Below, one piece after another: positions 1 through 7,217 of a stretch of 64,000 nucleotides of DNA; position 1 is the first letter of the stretch, and each line of letters begins with the position of its first letter. The position numbers and the translations under genes are program-made. Under the pieces are notes generated by a model. That model saw only the letters and a program-made list of their open reading frames with translations, had not been told where the DNA came from and made no database searches. This DNA is from Flavisolibacter longurius (GTDB taxonomy: Bacteria > Bacteroidota > Bacteroidia > Chitinophagales > Chitinophagaceae): assembly GCA_013327885.1 (NCBI GenBank), contig JABUMY010000020.1, positions 1-64,000 of the forward strand. Direction: 5' to 3'.

Positions 1-127
<127 letters not shown>

Positions 128-148
128 AATATTTTGGCGAGGCAAGTT

Positions 149-185
149 AAAATAAAAACCTCCTGAACGTTCAGGGGGATTTTTT
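149..185 (-). terminator. Probable bidirectional intrinsic terminator after the YihY-type gene
   Basis: Bases 159-178 form a hairpin whose core CCTGAACGTTCAGG is self-complementary. It is flanked by an A-rich run (149-158) that reads as T-rich on the minus strand, and by six T's on the plus strand (180-185). It therefore can terminate in both directions and lies 65 bases past the end of the minus-strand YihY-type gene. Confidence 0.7.
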
Positions 186-249
186 ATGTGATAGAATGAT
201 AAAACAGTAGACATCCACTCTCACCACTGACCACTCACCATTTCACCAT

Positions 250-1176
250 TCACTCTTCCACCGCTGCGACCTTGTAATGCGTTGCATAGCGCAGGGGACG
301 GATGGGAATGCGCCAGTATTCGGACCATACAACCGTAAAAGCCGCGCCAAAATACATGATTAGCGAAGAGTAGAAGACAAACAGCAACAACAGTACAATG
401 GATGCAGAAGCACCGTAAACAGTGTTCAAATCACTATTGACCAAAAGAAGCCGGAGAATGTATTTGCCAATGGTAAACAACACACCGGTAACCACAGCAC
501 CGGCAAAAGCCACCCGCCAGGCTGCTTTGGCATCGGGCAGAATCCGAAAAATAATGGCAAACCAACAGCTAACAAAAAGCGTTGAGAACACATAGTTTAA
601 AAAGCCCGAAAAATAGGTGGCAAAAGCCGGCATTACCGACGTGATGGAAGAGTCGAGAAATGCTTTGAAGCCTTCGGCCAGGATGCTGAAAACAAACAGG
701 ATACCTGTTCCGGCAATAATGAGCAGGGATCGCAACCGGATCCCGAGCTTTTGCGCCAGGCTTCTTCCCGGTACTACACGAATACCCCAGAGCTGGTTCA
801 TGGAACCTTTGACCACCATCAGCAGCGTAGTAGAAACCAATAGCAGGAATAAAATACCAAAAGCGGTGATCAGTTTGTTTTTCGCCATGTCGCGAAAGGC
901 CTGCAGGATATCGATCACCTGCTGTATGGTGGCGAAGCCAAGAATTTCGCCGAGGGTTTGGTAAAGGTCTTGCCTGGCTGCTGCCTTGTCGAGAAATAAG
1001 CCCAGGAACTGCGAGAGAATGATCAGGATAAAGGGAAAGGCAAAGGAAGTGAAAAAGGCGGTAGCGCCGGCCATGCGCAACGGATCGTTCTGCGTAAGCC
1101 TTTGCAATCCCTTTCGTAAAAGCAAAAGAAAAATTAGTAGTGAGAAAGGGGCTCTTTTTACGGCCGCTCTTTTCAT
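250..1176 (-). CDS. YihY/virulence factor BrkB family membrane protein
   Basis: A 308-residue integral inner-membrane protein of the YihY/BrkB family, whose biochemical role is not firmly known (older annotations as ribonuclease BN are considered wrong). Hydrophobic segments lie near residues 37-62, 102-122, 150-168, 190-212, 222-242 and 256-284, giving about six membrane spans. The family hallmark VYGASAS followed by a hydrophobic stretch is at residues 253-259. The N-terminus is basic. Length matches the family. The gene is divergent from the small HNH gene, with about 107 bases between the starts. The alternative frames on the other strand in this region are shadows of this gene. Confidence 0.88.
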   Translation of the reverse strand: MKRAAVKRAPFSLLIFLLLLRKGLQRLTQNDPLRMAGATAFFTSFAFPFILIILSQFLGLFLDKAAARQDLYQTLGEILGFATIQQVIDILQAFRDMAKNKLITAFGILFLLLVSTTLLMVVKGSMNQLWGIRVVPGRSLAQKLGIRLRSLLIIAGTGILFVFSILAEGFKAFLDSSITSVMPAFATYFSGFLNYVFSTLFVSCWFAIIFRILPDAKAAWRVAFAGAVVTGVLFTIGKYILRLLLVNSDLNTVYGASASIVLLLLFVFYSSLIMYFGAAFTVVWSEYWRIPIRPLRYATHYKVAAVEE

Positions 1177-1283
1177 TTTCTAAAAAGCAGTGAAAAAGTC
1201 TTGCCACAGTTTTGCGCCTGCTGAAAAAACAATCGAAATAGAGGCGCAAGAGCTTGCGGTATTTTTTTTGTTCTGCAAGGTTG

Positions 1284-1571
1284 ATGCAGCAAGATGAACC
1301 CATTTGTCCCCTTTGCGAAAGAACACTGGCGCCACCCTGTAATCGTCACCACCTGCTTCCGCTCAGCAAAGGCGGCAAGGGAACGCAAACCATTCTCCTG
1401 CACAAGATCTGCCACGATAAGATTCATGCGGTTTTTAGCGAGATGGAACTAAAGCGGCATTACCATACCATCGAACGGTTAAAAGAGCAGGAAGAAATGA
1501 AGGCTTTCCTGCTTTGGGTGCGGAAAAAAGAACCGGAGTATTACGATAAATCCATCCGCAAAAACCGTTGA
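1284..1571 (+). CDS. Small HNH endonuclease-like protein
   Basis: A 95-residue protein when started at the ATG at 1284. A TTG 30 bases upstream in the same frame would add a less likely N-terminal extension. It shows a CPLC zinc knuckle near the N-terminus, then HHLLPLSKGG and later HKICHDKIH, which are the ordered Cys/His elements of the HNH fold. A YHTIE-containing helical tail completes the short HNH subfamily. Family proteins are probable metal-dependent nucleases of unknown target; no partner methylase or restriction gene is adjacent. Its stop codon abuts the stop codon of the convergent lipoprotein gene with no spare base. Confidence 0.75.
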   Translation: MQQDEPICPLCERTLAPPCNRHHLLPLSKGGKGTQTILLHKICHDKIHAVFSEMELKRHYHTIERLKEQEEMKAFLLWVRKKEPEYYDKSIRKNR

Positions 1572-2438
1572 TCAATTAAATGCCTTTCTGAATTCATCCA
1601 GTTTTGTTTTGTCACCCGATTCCACAACGGCCATCCAGTCTTTTACCGCAGCGGCAGCTTTTGTTGCTGGGTATTTTGCTAACAGGTAGGCATAGCCATT
1701 TTTGAATTGATCGCTAAAGGTGTTGGTTTCGCGGTTCAAAGAAGGCGAATTATCAGAGCCCAGGATAAAGGCACGGTTATAAAACCGGTTCAGGTTGGTC
1801 GCATCCGTTTTAAAAGAAATCGGCAATTGTTGTCCCAGCAATTGCTCACTTGTAGCCAGCCGGTCTGCAAGTTCCTCGGTTTCTATCACCAGGCCTGCAT
1901 CCAGCAAGGTTGGCGTGGTGTCTTCTTTCGCTCTTAGATCCAAATACGTATCTACCGGTGCAGAGGTTTTGTCTTTGATACCCGGGAGGATCATTTCATA
2001 CAAGGGCACAAAATACATTCCTCCTTCGCCATCGTGCACAAGTTTCAGATGATTGGCATGCAGTGCTGAATAAACGGCTTTTTGTCGTTCGGTGAGGTTG
2101 CCATCCGCAGGGTTGGGAAGAAGGTCCTGGTAGCCCGGGCTGCTAAAAAGACTATCGTTCTTTGCGCTGACAACGGTCCCGATAAATTGCAGGACGGCAA
2201 CGGCGGCGCTGTCGGCAGCGGTGCTGTCGTGTGCAATGATGATGTTGTAAAGCTGCAGCGTATGGGCAATAATGCCGGGTGTGGTTTTGTTTTGCACGGC
2301 AAGGGTATCGGTAAAATCAGTGAGGGTGTATTCCTTTTCGGGTGCAGGAATTTTAGGCTCCGCTGCAGGCTGGGTACCGGATTCGCAGGAAGCCAAAAAG
2401 AGCAGGAGCAAAGCAACCAGGGTAGTAACCTTTATCAT
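1572..2438 (-). CDS. Predicted lipoprotein of unknown function
   Basis: I do not recognise a domain family. Starting at the ATG at 2438 gives 288 residues with a clear lipoprotein signal: basic start, hydrophobic run and the lipobox LASC, after which a Thr/Pro/Glu-rich linker begins. An in-frame ATG at 2468 would add ten residues before the signal peptide and is less likely. The mature part is acidic and mostly alpha-helical in appearance, with no catalytic motif I can name. It is probably anchored in a periplasm-facing or outer membrane leaflet. It is divergent from the small hydrophilic gene at 2503. Confidence 0.7.
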   Translation of the reverse strand: MIKVTTLVALLLLFLASCESGTQPAAEPKIPAPEKEYTLTDFTDTLAVQNKTTPGIIAHTLQLYNIIIAHDSTAADSAAVAVLQFIGTVVSAKNDSLFSSPGYQDLLPNPADGNLTERQKAVYSALHANHLKLVHDGEGGMYFVPLYEMILPGIKDKTSAPVDTYLDLRAKEDTTPTLLDAGLVIETEELADRLATSEQLLGQQLPISFKTDATNLNRFYNRAFILGSDNSPSLNRETNTFSDQFKNGYAYLLAKYPATKAAAAVKDWMAVVESGDKTKLDEFRKAFN

Positions 2439-2502
2439 GGCTGAAAATTGTGGTTTAAAGATTGGCATTATTCTTTCGCCTAACTAAAAAAATTGGTCCA
2501 AC

Positions 2503-2718
2503 ATGACAAGCGATAGAAATGAAACAAACCGTGGCAATGCGACAGTACACAACGACCCTCACCACGGCCGCACCCACAACAGCCAGAATCCAGAATTTGA
2601 AGAACAGGGTACCGGTCGCGACATTAGCGAGATAGACCAGCAGGAAGGCAATATGAACAACGGTGAAAGTGGTGACCAGCATACAGGCACAAGGGATAAA
2701 AAAGAGAACCGGCAGTGA
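2503..2718 (+). CDS. Small hydrophilic protein, Asn/His/Asp-rich
   Basis: A 71-residue protein almost without hydrophobic residues, rich in Asn, Asp, Glu, Gln, His, Gly and Thr. It has no signal peptide, Cys or Trp, so it is probably disordered and cytoplasmic. It starts at the ATG at 2503 and is the first of three consecutive small hydrophilic genes on the plus strand. No family is recognised. The composition resembles hydrophilins or stress-tolerance proteins, which is only a compositional argument. Confidence 0.55.
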   Translation: MTSDRNETNRGNATVHNDPHHGRTHNSQNPEFEEQGTGRDISEIDQQEGNMNNGESGDQHTGTRDKKENRQ

Positions 2719-2801
2719 TAGGCTTCGTCGTGGCCGCATGGCTGATTGGCGATAAGTAGCATGGTTAAGAAGTAGTATGCTGGCATAAAAATTTAAAAGC
2801 T

Positions 2802-2978
2802 ATGGCAATGGAAAACGATAAAAAAATATTGGAAGAGCAAGAAGCGCCGCTGAAAAACAGCGACCATGCTTTTGTACAGGTGGGCAAAGATGGCCATCCT
2901 GTATTCCCGCAAACGTCGGAGGACAAAAAAGACGAAGCAAGGAGCCAGGACATCGATACACAGCGGGAAAGGCAATAA
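2802..2978 (+). CDS. Small acidic hydrophilic protein, 58 residues
   Basis: An open frame from ATG 2802 to TAA 2976-2978 encodes 58 residues, starting MAMENDKKILEEQE and ending DIDTQRERQ. A second in-frame ATG at 2808 is an alternative start. The protein is highly charged, with one central segment (HAFVQVGKDGHPVFPQ) that looks like a short folded or binding motif. It lies between two other small hydrophilic genes, 83 bases after the first and 43 bases before the third, which supports it being real. No function is assigned. Confidence 0.55.
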   Translation: MAMENDKKILEEQEAPLKNSDHAFVQVGKDGHPVFPQTSEDKKDEARSQDIDTQRERQ

Positions 2979-3021
2979 GGATTCGACAATCCTATTGACA
3001 GAGAAACATAAAATACATTTT

Positions 3022-3264
3022 ATGGAAGAGCGTAAATGGGAACCCGACCGCAAAGAAGGCAACCCGGAAAAAGCGTACCGGGATGAGTTGGAGAACAAGG
3101 GAAGCATGCTTTCGGATTCGCCTTCGGAAAGCGATGCCCGAGACAAAGCAAAAGTGGAAAAAGCATTAAGCGGCCAATCGCAGAAAATGGATTCTGTGCA
3201 TCCCGATGAATTGCAGGACGATGATGACGAGGCTATCCGCCGCGAAACGCTGGAAAATAAGTGA
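3022..3264 (+). CDS. Small acidic hydrophilic protein, 80 residues
   Basis: Eighty residues from ATG 3022, which I prefer over upstream in-frame starts because the upstream extension overlaps the previous gene in another frame. The sequence is dominated by Glu, Asp, Lys and Ser, with a run of four Asp near the C-terminus (LQDDDDEA), and is predicted to be disordered or loosely helical. It is the third gene in a cluster of small hydrophilic proteins. No domain is recognised. A role in stress protection would be an inference from composition only. Confidence 0.55.
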   Translation: MEERKWEPDRKEGNPEKAYRDELENKGSMLSDSPSESDARDKAKVEKALSGQSQKMDSVHPDELQDDDDEAIRRETLENK

Positions 3265-3281
3265 CGTGAGACAAGAAACGT

Positions 3282-3411
3282 GAGACGTCAGATGTAAAAC
3301 GGCGCTCACTAAGATTTTAAAACTCTTTTTCATGGTTGCCGGCTGGCTGTTCAACTGGAGAACCCCTAAACTCGTGAATTCGTGAACCTTCCATTTCTCG
3401 TCTGACGTCTC
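3282..3411. repeat. Intergenic inverted word repeat (GAGACGTCAGA)
   Basis: The 11-mer GAGACGTCAGA at 3282-3292 recurs as its perfect reverse complement at 3401-3411. Both copies sit in degenerate tracts of the word GAGACG (about 3262-3300 and 3391-3427). The interval separates two convergent genes. A similar GAGACG tract occurs after ilvE at about 14183-14211, so this is an interspersed low-complexity family. Confidence 0.7.
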
Positions 3412-3423
3412 CGTCTCTCGTCC

Positions 3424-3681
3424 TCACTTTAGTTGTCCCTTCAAAAATCCTTCGATCGCACTGCAGGGAACCATAAAGGGTTTGTCTGTAATGGCAATGT
3501 TGAGCGTATTTCCGCTCACGGTATAATTGCCTACGATCTTGTTGCCAAAAACCGAAACGGTAAAATCGCCGCTGTTGGTATCGCCGTTAAAATCGCCCCC
3601 CTGGCCCTGCACCGTTGTTTTTGCTTTTGCCAGTACATCTTCCGGGCTTCCGGTAAAAGGAATAGAAAAATCACACGCCAT
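3424..3681 (-). CDS. Conserved small protein of unknown function
   Basis: An 85-residue protein with no signal peptide. The pattern of alternating hydrophobic residues (DFTVSVFGNKIVGNYTVSG) suggests a mostly beta fold, preceded by a helix (PEDVLAKAKTTVQGQG). The N-terminus MACDFSIPFTGSPED and the C-terminal helix AIEGFLKGQ look like a complete small domain. It resembles small SRPBCC- or polyketide-cyclase-sized proteins in layout, but I cannot assign it. It is convergent with the small hydrophilic cluster. Confidence 0.6.
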   Translation of the reverse strand: MACDFSIPFTGSPEDVLAKAKTTVQGQGGDFNGDTNSGDFTVSVFGNKIVGNYTVSGNTLNIAITDKPFMVPCSAIEGFLKGQLK

Positions 3682-3986
3682 AATTATTTTTTTACAAGGT
3701 TACGGATTTGCGCTGTGCCAAATCATGTCTTTATTCATGGCAAGGAAAAGAACACCTATCTCGCCATCAAATTCGCCGTTACTGTTGTGGTATATCTGTC
3801 CAAACAAAACATATCTACCCATATAAATTGTGGATTCTGTATACAGCATAAGATGGGGCAGAGCAAACATTGCACACTGAAATTTAGTAGCCATAGAGTT
3901 TTAGCCACCTATGCCATTAACCAGGCAAACCACCTCAAAAAAGTTTACCTAACGGTGATGCACAAGTCAAGTGGGAAGCCAACTTC
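3682..3986. other. Stretch of about 305 bases without a supported gene
   Basis: This lies between two minus-strand genes and presumably carries the promoter of the 85-residue protein gene. A 64-codon minus-strand frame (3700-3894) exists, but its translation has no recognisable pattern. I see no hairpin-plus-T-run terminator and no repeat. Confidence 0.5.
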
Positions 3987-5045
3987 TTATTTTGCCAGGA
4001 TGCGCTGAAAACGGTGTACGTCTGCTTCGGGAGTGATAGGAAAGCCGTGCACAATTTGCTGCGCCAGTTGGTGTGCAAAAAAAGGTGCCAGCGAAACACC
4101 TTTTGTTCCCATGCCATTCAATATGCCCACAGCCGGTGCCTGTGGATGAAAGCCCACAAACGGCCGCCGCTCCAGCGTGGAAGGCCGTACGCCGGCTTTG
4201 TGTTCAATGACATCAAACGGTTTTTTCAGCCAGTGCTTCAGCATTTCGGTGGAAGCGGCTAGAAATTTTTCCGAAGGCTTGTTATCGGCATACTCCCATT
4301 GGTAGTTTGATCCCAGCCAGTAAAGTGGTGCCTGCGGTAAGGGTACCAGCAGCATGCCTTTTTTAAAAATATGTTCGCGGTTGAGGCCTTCGCAGGCAAT
4401 GATCAGGGCCTCGCCTTTACTGCCGGAAAAAGGTAATAGCTGAAACCAGGGATTGGATGCACCCGAGACACCATCACAAAACACGATCTTTTTGGCAGTT
4501 ATCGATCCATAGCGAACGCCATCCTTTTCTAACTGCAGGTTTTCTATCACAAACCGTTCTGATGCAAGGCTGCTTCCCTCTTCCAGTTTTCTTCGCCAGG
4601 CCGGCAAAAGTTGCTGCATGTCTACGGTGTAGGCCGGGCTGATCTCTCCGCAACCAAAATCATAGTTGAAATGCGAATTGAACTTGTTTTGATCGGGATA
4701 AGCATGGAGGTAAGTATCGTTCTCGCTGATGCGGTCAACAAAGGTGTTGCGCATATCCGGTGTGGGGAAAAAGTCGATGACTGTGTAAGGATAGATCAAT
4801 GGTGTTGACAGGTAGTCGCCCAGTTCTTTGTAGGCCAGCCGCGCAAACGGAAGCAGGTCGTCGGCCATCCAGGTGGTGTGGTAGCGCCGGCCGGTTACCG
4901 GGTTGATGATACCGGCAGCCACCTTTGAAGGCGTGGAAGAAACCGGCTCGTCAATCACAAAATACGACCGGCCTTCTTTGTGTAAAAACCACGATAGCAT
5001 GGTGCCGCAAATCCCCTGACCAATGATTAGTACGTCTACATCCAT
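3987..5045 (-). CDS. FAD-dependent oxidoreductase (DAO family)
   Basis: A flavoprotein of the D-amino-acid oxidase-like (DAO) superfamily, 352 residues from the ATG at 5045. The ATG at 5075 would put ten extra residues before the nucleotide-binding strand. The N-terminal Rossmann motif is VLIIGQGICG, which fits GxGxxG. The C-terminus carries the family's second FAD-contacting motif (ILNGMGTKGVSLAP) before the final helix. The substrate is not evident; the family oxidises amines, amino acids or sarcosine-like compounds. No signal peptide is present, so it is probably cytoplasmic. It is divergent from ispD, with 85 bases between the starts. Confidence 0.8.
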   Translation of the reverse strand: MDVDVLIIGQGICGTMLSWFLHKEGRSYFVIDEPVSSTPSKVAAGIINPVTGRRYHTTWMADDLLPFARLAYKELGDYLSTPLIYPYTVIDFFPTPDMRNTFVDRISENDTYLHAYPDQNKFNSHFNYDFGCGEISPAYTVDMQQLLPAWRRKLEEGSSLASERFVIENLQLEKDGVRYGSITAKKIVFCDGVSGASNPWFQLLPFSGSKGEALIIACEGLNREHIFKKGMLLVPLPQAPLYWLGSNYQWEYADNKPSEKFLAASTEMLKHWLKKPFDVIEHKAGVRPSTLERRPFVGFHPQAPAVGILNGMGTKGVSLAPFFAHQLAQQIVHGFPITPEADVHRFQRILAK

Positions 5046-5130
5046 GGGCCGAAGGTAAACGGAGAAAAGGCGCAAATTGAATGGAAGGATTCAGAAAGAA
5101 AGGAGTAATTTGCCCGTCCATTTTGTGTCT

Positions 5131-5835
5131 ATGGAAAAATATGCCATTATCGTAGCCGGAGGCGTTGGAAAGCGGATGGGCAGCGGGTTGCCTAAGCAGT
5201 TTTTGATGTTAAAAAACAAGCCTGTTCTTTATTATACCATCAAAACTTTTTTGGAAGCCTATGATGATTTAAACATCATTCTTGTACTTCCCGAGGAGTA
5301 TGCGGACCTGGGTCGGGAGATCATCGACGCTTATTTCGATTATGGCCGCATCCAGATCACGTCCGGTGGCGAAACCCGGTTTCATTCGGTACAAAATGGC
5401 CTGCGCCTTTTGCAGGGCGAAGGGATCGTTTTCGTTCACGATGCTGTGCGTTGCCTGGTCACTACAGAGCTCATTCACCGCTGTTACGAGCATGCCTTGC
5501 AGATTGGCAGCGCCGTGCCGGTGGTGCGGGCCAAGGACAGCGTACGCCTGCTGAACGAAGAGCAAAACGACAACGAAATCCTGGACCGTACCAAAGTAGT
5601 GCTGGTGCAAACACCGCAAACCTTTCACAGCCGCATTCTCCGCCCCGCCTTCGAGATCGACTACAAAGAACGCTTTACCGATGAAGCAACCGTTGTAGAA
5701 GCGTTTGGGTTAAAAATATCGCTGGTAGAAGGGGAGGAAGATAATTTAAAGATCACCCGCCCGGTTGATCTGCTCATTGCCGAAAAGATATTGGAGACGC
5801 AGCAGGGGCAGTCTGTTGGTGTTCTTAACAATTAA
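5131..5835 (+). CDS. ispD: 2-C-methyl-D-erythritol 4-phosphate cytidylyltransferase
   Basis: IspD catalyses transfer of CMP from CTP to 2-C-methyl-D-erythritol 4-phosphate in the non-mevalonate isoprenoid pathway. The 234-residue protein starts at ATG 5131, immediately before the CTP-binding loop VAGGVGKRMG...PKQF (residues 8-23). An upstream in-frame ATG at 5077 would add 18 residues and is not family-like. Further IspD signatures are TSGGETRFHSVQNGL, VFVHDAVR, VPVVRAKDSV and VQTPQTF, followed by the TDEATVVE segment. The last residues run slightly beyond the family core. It stands alone, divergent from the FAD oxidoreductase. Confidence 0.95.
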   Translation: MEKYAIIVAGGVGKRMGSGLPKQFLMLKNKPVLYYTIKTFLEAYDDLNIILVLPEEYADLGREIIDAYFDYGRIQITSGGETRFHSVQNGLRLLQGEGIVFVHDAVRCLVTTELIHRCYEHALQIGSAVPVVRAKDSVRLLNEEQNDNEILDRTKVVLVQTPQTFHSRILRPAFEIDYKERFTDEATVVEAFGLKISLVEGEEDNLKITRPVDLLIAEKILETQQGQSVGVLNN

Positions 5836-5981
5836 ATCTTGTGTTGAAAACAAATCCTGCATCCCGCCTGCAATTGGAGGGTTGCCGGTAACTTTTTGCG
5901 CCAGCGAAACTTAACAAAGCCATCCCGCTTGCAACGCAACTTTTGCGGATATTTGTCTCGTCTATAGTTGAATACAAAAGC

Positions 5982-6653
5982 ATGAGAACTATTTTTACCT
6001 ATACAATTGCCTTTTCTTTTTTGGTTTTGATGGCCTTTCCGGCGGCGGCGCAAAAAAAGCTTACTGAAGGCACCATCCTTTACAACATCACGGTCAATAA
6101 CGGTACCGACAAACCGCAAAATGCCGAGTTCCTCGACGGGGCCACCAACGCCGTTTACATCAAAGGCGGCAAGGTGCGTACAGAGATGGTAAGCTCGCTA
6201 GGTACCCAGTCAACCATCATCAACCTGGTGAACGGGAAGAAAGATGTCACCATCCTTAAAGAGTATGGTGCTCAAAAGTTCATGATCAGCCTTACCGGTA
6301 CCGATTGGGTGGACCTGAACAAAAAATACGAGAGTGTGACCTTTTCATACGATTCGCAGGAAACAAAAAGCATCCAGGGGTACACCGCCAAAAAAGCCGT
6401 GGGCACCCTGCAGGATGGAACCAACTTTACGGTTTGGTACACGCCTGAAATTACCGTTGACAACAAGGACTTTCAGTATGCCAACCGCAACCTGCCGGGT
6501 CTTGCATTGGAGTATGAAACCAATGTGGGTAACCTGAAAGTGGTTTATACGGTTGCCAAACTAAGCTTCACTCCCGTTCCGCAGGCAAAGTTTGACCTTC
6601 CCAAAACCGGTTTCCGCGTAATGACCTACCAGGAAAGCAAAGGAGGGAAATAA
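5982..6653 (+). CDS. Exported protein, GLPGLI/DUF4412-like
   Basis: A 223-residue protein from ATG 5982, starting with a clean Sec signal peptide (MRTIFTYTIAF... cleaved after AAAQ). An upstream start at 5943 would put 13 residues before it. The mature part alternates hydrophobic and polar residues as a beta-rich domain. Near residues 180-190 is NLPGLALEYE, which recalls the GLPGLI motif of a Bacteroidota family. The family link is an inference, and the function is unknown. It probably acts in the periplasm. No operon partner is apparent. Confidence 0.65.
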   Translation: MRTIFTYTIAFSFLVLMAFPAAAQKKLTEGTILYNITVNNGTDKPQNAEFLDGATNAVYIKGGKVRTEMVSSLGTQSTIINLVNGKKDVTILKEYGAQKFMISLTGTDWVDLNKKYESVTFSYDSQETKSIQGYTAKKAVGTLQDGTNFTVWYTPEITVDNKDFQYANRNLPGLALEYETNVGNLKVVYTVAKLSFTPVPQAKFDLPKTGFRVMTYQESKGGK

Positions 6654-6725
6654 GGTGGTAGCGCAAAAAGCCCTGCCGCAATTAACTGTGGTAGTTTGTT
6701 TGTCTGTTTTCCAATAAAGTGGCGA

Positions 6726-7067
6726 TTATTTCTGCGGAGGTGCAAAACGGATTTTACCCAGCAGAGGCATTTTCTTCAGGGGTAAAATGTAGGCAGCGTT
6801 ACCTTTTTGATAGGTAATCATTGGGTTCAGCATGATAAACTCCTTTTTCTCGGGCTTGCTGAACAGGTTGTTACTTCTGTAATTGTAATTGCTGCGAAGG
6901 GAGAAATCTTTGGCACTATAGGGGAGAAGCACCGGGTCGTTGTTCTTTTTACCTTGCCTGCCGCCATCGATAAGGGATGCAAAAGCGGCCACCGATACTG
7001 TTACCAGCACCAATGTTGCAATTTTCTTCCGCAGGATGCATTTCGATATAATGGACGGTCGGCTCAT
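6726..7067 (-). CDS. Conserved small exported or membrane-anchored protein
   Basis: A 113-residue protein with one hydrophobic segment near residues 16-33 (IATLVLVTVSVAAFASLI) preceded by basic residues. It could be an uncleaved signal anchor or a signal peptide. The rest is a short basic domain with the segment EFIMLNPMITYQKGNAAYILPLKK, whose regular spacing looks conserved. I do not recognise a named family. A candidate promoter box on the minus strand lies only nine bases upstream of the start codon. Confidence 0.55.
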   Translation of the reverse strand: MSRPSIISKCILRKKIATLVLVTVSVAAFASLIDGGRQGKKNNDPVLLPYSAKDFSLRSNYNYRSNNLFSKPEKKEFIMLNPMITYQKGNAAYILPLKKMPLLGKIRFAPPQK

Positions 7068-7075
7068 TTACTTCG

Positions 7076-7083
7076 CAAAGGTA
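7076..7083 (-). promoter_or_regulatory. Candidate -7 promoter box (TACCTTTG, minus strand)
   Basis: The minus-strand sequence TACCTTTG is a perfect match to the Bacteroidota -7 consensus TAnnTTTG. It lies nine bases upstream of the ATG at 7067, so transcription would start almost at the start codon, giving a near-leaderless mRNA. No good -33 TTG was identified at the usual distance. Confidence 0.35.
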
Positions 7084-7217
7084 ATCTATTTTATTAACAT
7101 TCTTTCAACTTTCGGGCATTTTCTTTACAATTACATTAACGGCTGGCACTGCATTTTGTTGTGAAAAAGAGCGGATTTTCGGCAGATTCGCGTAAATTGT
7201 TACAGGAGATTTAGACT

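Noticed and set aside
569-1303. Long minus-strand frame (244 codons) inside the YihY region
   Set aside because: It overlaps the YihY-type gene in another frame on the same strand, and its translation is Arg/Ser/His-rich without family features.
2866-3264. 132-codon version of the third small hydrophilic gene
   Set aside because: The upstream part overlaps the 58-residue gene in another frame and reads as a basic, unlike sequence; the ATG at 3022 is a better start.
3166-3354. Minus-strand frame with a signal-like start (MKKSFKILVSAVLHLTSH)
   Set aside because: The hydrophobic part is translated GAGACG-type repeat DNA, and the rest is antisense to the small hydrophilic gene.
3700-3894. 64-codon minus-strand frame
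   Set aside because: No recognisable composition or motif; it may be chance in an intergenic region.
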